A DNA stretch of 64,000 nt from assembly GCA_947502815.1 (NCBI GenBank), contig CANNBH010000001.1:2328818-2392817 (forward strand), in the 5' to 3' direction. Under the pieces are notes generated by a model. That model worked only from the letters and a program-made list of their open reading frames with translations. It searched no databases and was not told the origin of the DNA. This DNA is from an uncultured Erythrobacter sp. (GTDB lineage Bacteria > Pseudomonadota > Alphaproteobacteria > Sphingomonadales > Sphingomonadaceae). Shown here piece by piece: positions 60,801 through 64,000 of the stretch (position 1 is the stretch's first letter; every line of letters begins with the position of its first letter). A program made the translations under genes and the position numbers.

Positions 60801-62135
60801 TCAAAAATACTCACGAACCGCTCTCAACCATCGCCCAATCGCAAAGGTTGAACCCAGCGATCCGCCAAAATCCTTGTGACTGGTGTAGCGCGATCCGATT
60901 GACCGAATGTCCACCGGGTCTTCTGCAGCGTAGAGGCAAAGCCCTGCGAGCCCGGCGAAACCCGGATTGGCATGCGCTTCGGGAAGACCTTTTAGAGTGG
61001 GAGCGCGCCCAATGCGCACCGGCATCGCCAGCGCGCTTTGCGTGAATTCGGCAAGCCCGGCAAGTTCGGCACCGCCACCGGTTAAGACGACTTGTCCTGC
61101 GCTGGTTCCAGAAAAACCCATGCCTTTAAGGCATCGTCCAATTTCGCCAGTCAACTGCGCCTGAGCCTGCGTAATGACAGAGATCAGTTCTGCACGGGCA
61201 ATGCGGTTTTTGTCGTCGGCGCCGCGTGCTTGGGGGCCACTCGCCTCAGCGGCGCTATCATTGGGGCCGTAAACTGGGATCATTTCGCGGTGATCACTGG
61301 GTGAAGCGATGGCGGAACCCGAAACGCATTTCAGTCGCTCGGCCTGAAACCGGCGGATACCAAAGGCGCTGGCCACGGCATCTGTAATATCGCCCGATCC
61401 CATTTGGATCGCGCGCAGCCCCAGCAACATGCCGCCTGCAAAGACCGACACATTGGTCACATCGCTGCCGATTTCGACCAGCGCGACGCCCAATTCGCGT
61501 TCTTCCGGAGACAGACAGGCATAGCCCGATGCCAGAGGGGCCGCGACAACAGCTTCGACTTCTAGATGAGCGTTTTGCACCGCTTCCATCAAATTGCGCA
61601 CCGGCGCGCCATCGGCGAGCATTACGTGCACATCGACGCCCAAACGCTCTGCATGCAGCCCGCGCGGATTGGCCACGCCGTGCGCGCCGTCTAATGTGTA
61701 ATGCGCAGGCTGAGCATGGAGCACCGTGCGGCCATCAGGTTCGATCATGTCGCGCGCTTCGATCAGGAGGTGTTCAATGTCCTCCTCTTCGATGCGCCGT
61801 CCGCCGATCTCAATCTCAACCTTGGACACACGGCTTTTTAGACCAGCACCCGCACAGGCGATCCAAACGCTTTGCACGCTGGTGCCGGCGTTCTTTTCTG
61901 CGCGCTCCACCGCGTCGCGAATGGCGTAGGTCGCGGCCTTCATGTCAGTGACATAGCCGCGCTTAATCCCTTGGCTGGCGCGGTGCCCCGATCCCAGCAC
62001 CATCAGATCGCCGGTTTCGGTTTCTCCCATTATCATCGCGGAAATGCGAAAGGAGCCCACATTCACCGCGCCAAAAATCTTGGCTAGGCGCGCCTTGGGT
62101 GCGGCTTGTTTAGAGGCAGTCTTTGCGGTGGCCAT
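60801..62135 (-). CDS. ftsA: Cell division protein FtsA
   Basis: Actin-like ATPase that tethers FtsZ to the membrane. The 444 residues include KIFGAVNVGSFRISAMIMGE, VALVEIGSDVTNVSVFAGG near residue 215, VVLTGGGAELAGLAEFTQSA near residue 350 and the C-terminal amphipathic membrane helix FAIGRWLRAVREYF. The SHS2/1c domain is in residues 90-170. It lies between ftsQ and ftsZ on the same strand; a 217-base gap separates it from ftsZ. Confidence 0.95.
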   Translation of the reverse strand: MATAKTASKQAAPKARLAKIFGAVNVGSFRISAMIMGETETGDLMVLGSGHRASQGIKRGYVTDMKAATYAIRDAVERAEKNAGTSVQSVWIACAGAGLKSRVSKVEIEIGGRRIEEEDIEHLLIEARDMIEPDGRTVLHAQPAHYTLDGAHGVANPRGLHAERLGVDVHVMLADGAPVRNLMEAVQNAHLEVEAVVAAPLASGYACLSPEERELGVALVEIGSDVTNVSVFAGGMLLGLRAIQMGSGDITDAVASAFGIRRFQAERLKCVSGSAIASPSDHREMIPVYGPNDSAAEASGPQARGADDKNRIARAELISVITQAQAQLTGEIGRCLKGMGFSGTSAGQVVLTGGGAELAGLAEFTQSALAMPVRIGRAPTLKGLPEAHANPGFAGLAGLCLYAAEDPVDIRSIGSRYTSHKDFGGSLGSTFAIGRWLRAVREYF

Positions 62136-62147
62136 ATTGTTTCCTGC

Positions 62148-63053
62148 CTACGATCCTGAGCCAAGTTCAACTGCGTCTGCGCGGCCGGGCACGCGCATAT
62201 AGATCCGCGGAGGTGAACGCATGTCAAACGTCGCAACCTGACCGCCAAGCAATCGGTTTTGACCATCCATCCGCGCAAATTTTACCAAAGCGCTGGCCGA
62301 GGCATCTGCCCCTTCTGGCAAAGCGAGAACCTGACCGCTTTTAAACGACAGATTCCAACGGCGATTGCCGACCCATTCTGCCGCATCCACCTGCGGGGAC
62401 AATGCGGGTGCGGCGGCGAGCAATCGTTCGAGCGGGGCAACCTGTTTCGCAGCGCCCGGCCCTGAAATTCGCAGCATTTCGGCCGCCGATTCCTGGCTAA
62501 CCGGTTCAAGCTCAACGCCCGACGCATCAATCAGCATCAGAGTGTCTGGTTTCTGCAAAACGGCATGCGGGCTGCGTTCCACAATATCAATCGCGAGCGT
62601 CGACGGAAGTTGGACAGAAACACGCGCGTCTTGCACCCATGGCAGTTCGAGCAATTCAGCGCGCAGCGCCTCAATTTCGACTTGCGGCATCGGGCGATCT
62701 TTTTGAGCCAATGCGCGGGCATAGACCTGTTGTTCATCCATGCGGTCCGTCCCTGTGACGCGGACATGTTTCACCTCAAATCCGGCATCAGACGCCATCA
62801 CAGCAACCTGCGCGCGCGCCATGGCTGGCACACCGGCGAGATTAGCAATCACAAAGGCCAATCCGACTGCGCCGCCAATGATCAACGTCAGCCAGATCGT
62901 ACTCCATTGTTCCTCGGTAAAGGGAAATAGGCCCATCAACCGGTCAAGAATGCTGGTGGTCTTGGCCTTGGCCCGGCGCGCGCCAGCGGCGCGGCTTTGT
63001 GATTTGGCCGCGCGGCGAACGCCTTTTCCGCCGCTCCGCTTAATCTGTGCCAT
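62148..63053 (-). CDS. ftsQ: Cell division protein FtsQ
   Basis: A bitopic divisome protein. The 301 residues have a basic cytoplasmic N-terminus (residues 1-45, GGKGVRRAAKSQSRAAGARR), one membrane helix near 54-74 (IWLTLIIGGAVGLAFVIANLA), a POTRA domain (FEVKHVRVTGTDRMDEQQVY) near 90-160, and the FtsQ beta domain after it (LPWVQDARVSVQLPSTLAID). It overlaps ddl by 14 bases at its start. Confidence 0.92.
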   Translation of the reverse strand: MAQIKRSGGKGVRRAAKSQSRAAGARRAKAKTTSILDRLMGLFPFTEEQWSTIWLTLIIGGAVGLAFVIANLAGVPAMARAQVAVMASDAGFEVKHVRVTGTDRMDEQQVYARALAQKDRPMPQVEIEALRAELLELPWVQDARVSVQLPSTLAIDIVERSPHAVLQKPDTLMLIDASGVELEPVSQESAAEMLRISGPGAAKQVAPLERLLAAAPALSPQVDAAEWVGNRRWNLSFKSGQVLALPEGADASASALVKFARMDGQNRLLGGQVATFDMRSPPRIYMRVPGRADAVELGSGS

Positions 63054-64000
63054 CCGCGCCTCCTGAAATTTTGTGCACCCTGATCGCTTCCATCACGATC
63101 AATTCGACCAATTCAGCATATCCTATATCGGCGTGGCGTGCCTGTTCCGGCACCAGGCTAAGCGGCGTCATTCCGGGCTGGGTGTTGGTTTCTAGGACAA
63201 ACAATCCCTCTTCGCCCAGCTCATCATCCCAGCGGTAATCGGTCCTGCTGGTGCCATGACAGCCAAGCACTTCATGCGCCTTGATCGCGTATTCCTCACA
63301 CAAAGCCGCGATTTCAGGCGGGATTTGCGCTGGGCAAACATGCTGCGTGCGACCTTCGGTGTATTTGTGTTCGTAATCGTAGAAACCGGTTTCGATGATC
63401 AATTCTGTCACGCCAAGCGCGCGCGGCCCGCTGGCGCTGTCGATCACCGCCGTGGTCAGTTCACGCCCTTTGATAAAGGGTTCGGCCAGCAGCTCATCAA
63501 ATTCTTGCCAAGGGCCAGCCGCTTCGCGCGCGATCGGATTGCCAACATTGCTGTCTTCGGTGACGATCGCGACGCCGACTGACGACCCTTCGTTGACCGG
63601 CTTCAAGACATAGGGCCGCGGAAGGGGATCACGGGTGTGGAGTTCGTCCACTGTTACAATCCGTCCGCCCGGCATCGGAACGCCATGCGGGACAAGCGCC
63701 TGCTTGGTCAGTTGTTTATCAATCGCGATGACCGACGTCGCGAGGCCAGAATGGGTGTAAGGAATACCCATCAGATCGAGCATACCCTGCACGCTGCCAT
63801 CTTCGCCCGGCACACCGTGCAAGGCATTGAACACCACATCGGGTTTTAACTCGGCAAGGCGCAGCGCCACATCGCGGCCCATATCAATCTGGGTGACGCG
63901 GTGCCCGTTCATTTCCAGCGCATCGGCAACACCGGCGCCCGACATAAGGGATACCTCACGCTCATTCGCCCAGCCGCCCATTAGGACAGCGATATGGAGA
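63040..64000 (-). CDS. ddl: D-alanine--D-alanine ligase, 5' end cut by window edge
   Basis: Joins D-Ala-D-Ala for peptidoglycan. The frame is open to the right edge: the last codons read LHIAVLMGGWANEREVSLMSG, so the ATG at 63981 is the internal Met of the VLMGG motif and the true start is outside. ATP-grasp features include YVLKPVNEGSSVGVAIV, EPFIKGRELTTAVI, CHGTSRTDYRWDDE and VLETNTQPGMTPLSLVPEQA. It precedes ftsQ-ftsA-ftsZ in the conserved division cluster. Confidence 0.95.
   Translation of the reverse strand, partial: LHIAVLMGGWANEREVSLMSGAGVADALEMNGHRVTQIDMGRDVALRLAELKPDVVFNALHGVPGEDGSVQGMLDLMGIPYTHSGLATSVIAIDKQLTKQALVPHGVPMPGGRIVTVDELHTRDPLPRPYVLKPVNEGSSVGVAIVTEDSNVGNPIAREAAGPWQEFDELLAEPFIKGRELTTAVIDSASGPRALGVTELIIETGFYDYEHKYTEGRTQHVCPAQIPPEIAALCEEYAIKAHEVLGCHGTSRTDYRWDDELGEEGLFVLETNTQPGMTPLSLVPEQARHADIGYAELVELIVMEAIRVHKISGGADGTD

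Noticed and set aside
63040..63981. A complete ddl gene starting at the ATG at 63981
   Set aside because: That Met is part of the VLMGG motif; upstream codons to the window edge are in frame and family-like.

Overview
The window looks like chromosomal DNA of a GC-rich alphaproteobacterium of the order Sphingomonadales, most likely an Erythrobacter-like member of Erythrobacteraceae. The reasons are the gene orders fmt-truA, argH-small lipoprotein-lysA and ddl-ftsQ-ftsA-ftsZ, the SUMT/DUF2849/CysI/DUF934/CysH sulfur operon, separate hisZ, a serC leader of the alphaproteobacterial type, and the FtsZ tail motif IPRFLGRQ. This placement is inference from gene content; no 16S rRNA is present. Both window ends cut genes (fmt on the left, ddl on the right). 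No insertion sequence, prophage or CRISPR array was seen.

Layout. 1-12.6 kb: translation and tRNA modification (fmt, truA), an MDR oxidoreductase, asparaginase, tRNA-Val, a flavin monooxygenase, a TlpA-like lipoprotein whose start overlaps that of the divergent argH, then argH-lptM-like-lysA, a siroheme-synthase-like protein with a C-terminal methyltransferase relic, a receiver-like/winged-helix protein divergent from an ECF sigma factor with a small membrane partner, and an L,D-transpeptidase lipoprotein. 12.6-20.8 kb (minus strand): purA, a secreted protein with five PPC-like GDGDTDLDF modules, hisZ, serA and serC, with several striking inverted repeats between genes. 20.8-29.4 kb: a GT4 glycosyltransferase, a PadR regulator divergent from rarA, a TM2 protein, tRNA-Thr, an Old Yellow Enzyme, and a sodium:solute symporter. 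29.5-33.8 kb: a galactoside module (GH36 alpha-galactosidase, galT, galK), with the symporter divergent from it. 33.8-38.5 kb: a 1303-residue autotransporter and queF.

40.2-47.5 kb is a tightly packed plus-strand sulfur block: sulfurtransferase, cystathionine beta-lyase, MscS channel, then uroporphyrinogen methyltransferase, DUF2849, sulfite reductase, DUF934 and an iron-sulfur APS/PAPS reductase, mostly with overlapping stop and start codons. Siroheme made by the methyltransferase is the cofactor of the reductase, so the block is functionally closed. 47.5-56.9 kb (minus): a lipoprotein, an epimerase, proB, obgE, a BtuB-like TonB receptor under a cobalamin riboswitch, a Pro-rich lipoprotein, a Bax-inhibitor-1 family protein, proC and a YbjN protein. 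57-64 kb (minus): a TPR/SPOR protein and the division genes ftsZ, ftsA, ftsQ and ddl.

The most interesting signals are non-coding: a 13-bp hairpin that places the obgE start codon in its stem and the ribosome binding site in its loop; four copies of AACGAAAA around the purA upstream region; a nested, cloverleaf-like palindrome between serA and hisZ; paired dyads between padR and rarA; helix-phased GTAGAA boxes beside the ECF sigma gene; and a consensus DnaA box upstream of ftsZ. I did not find a clearly novel defence or mobile system.
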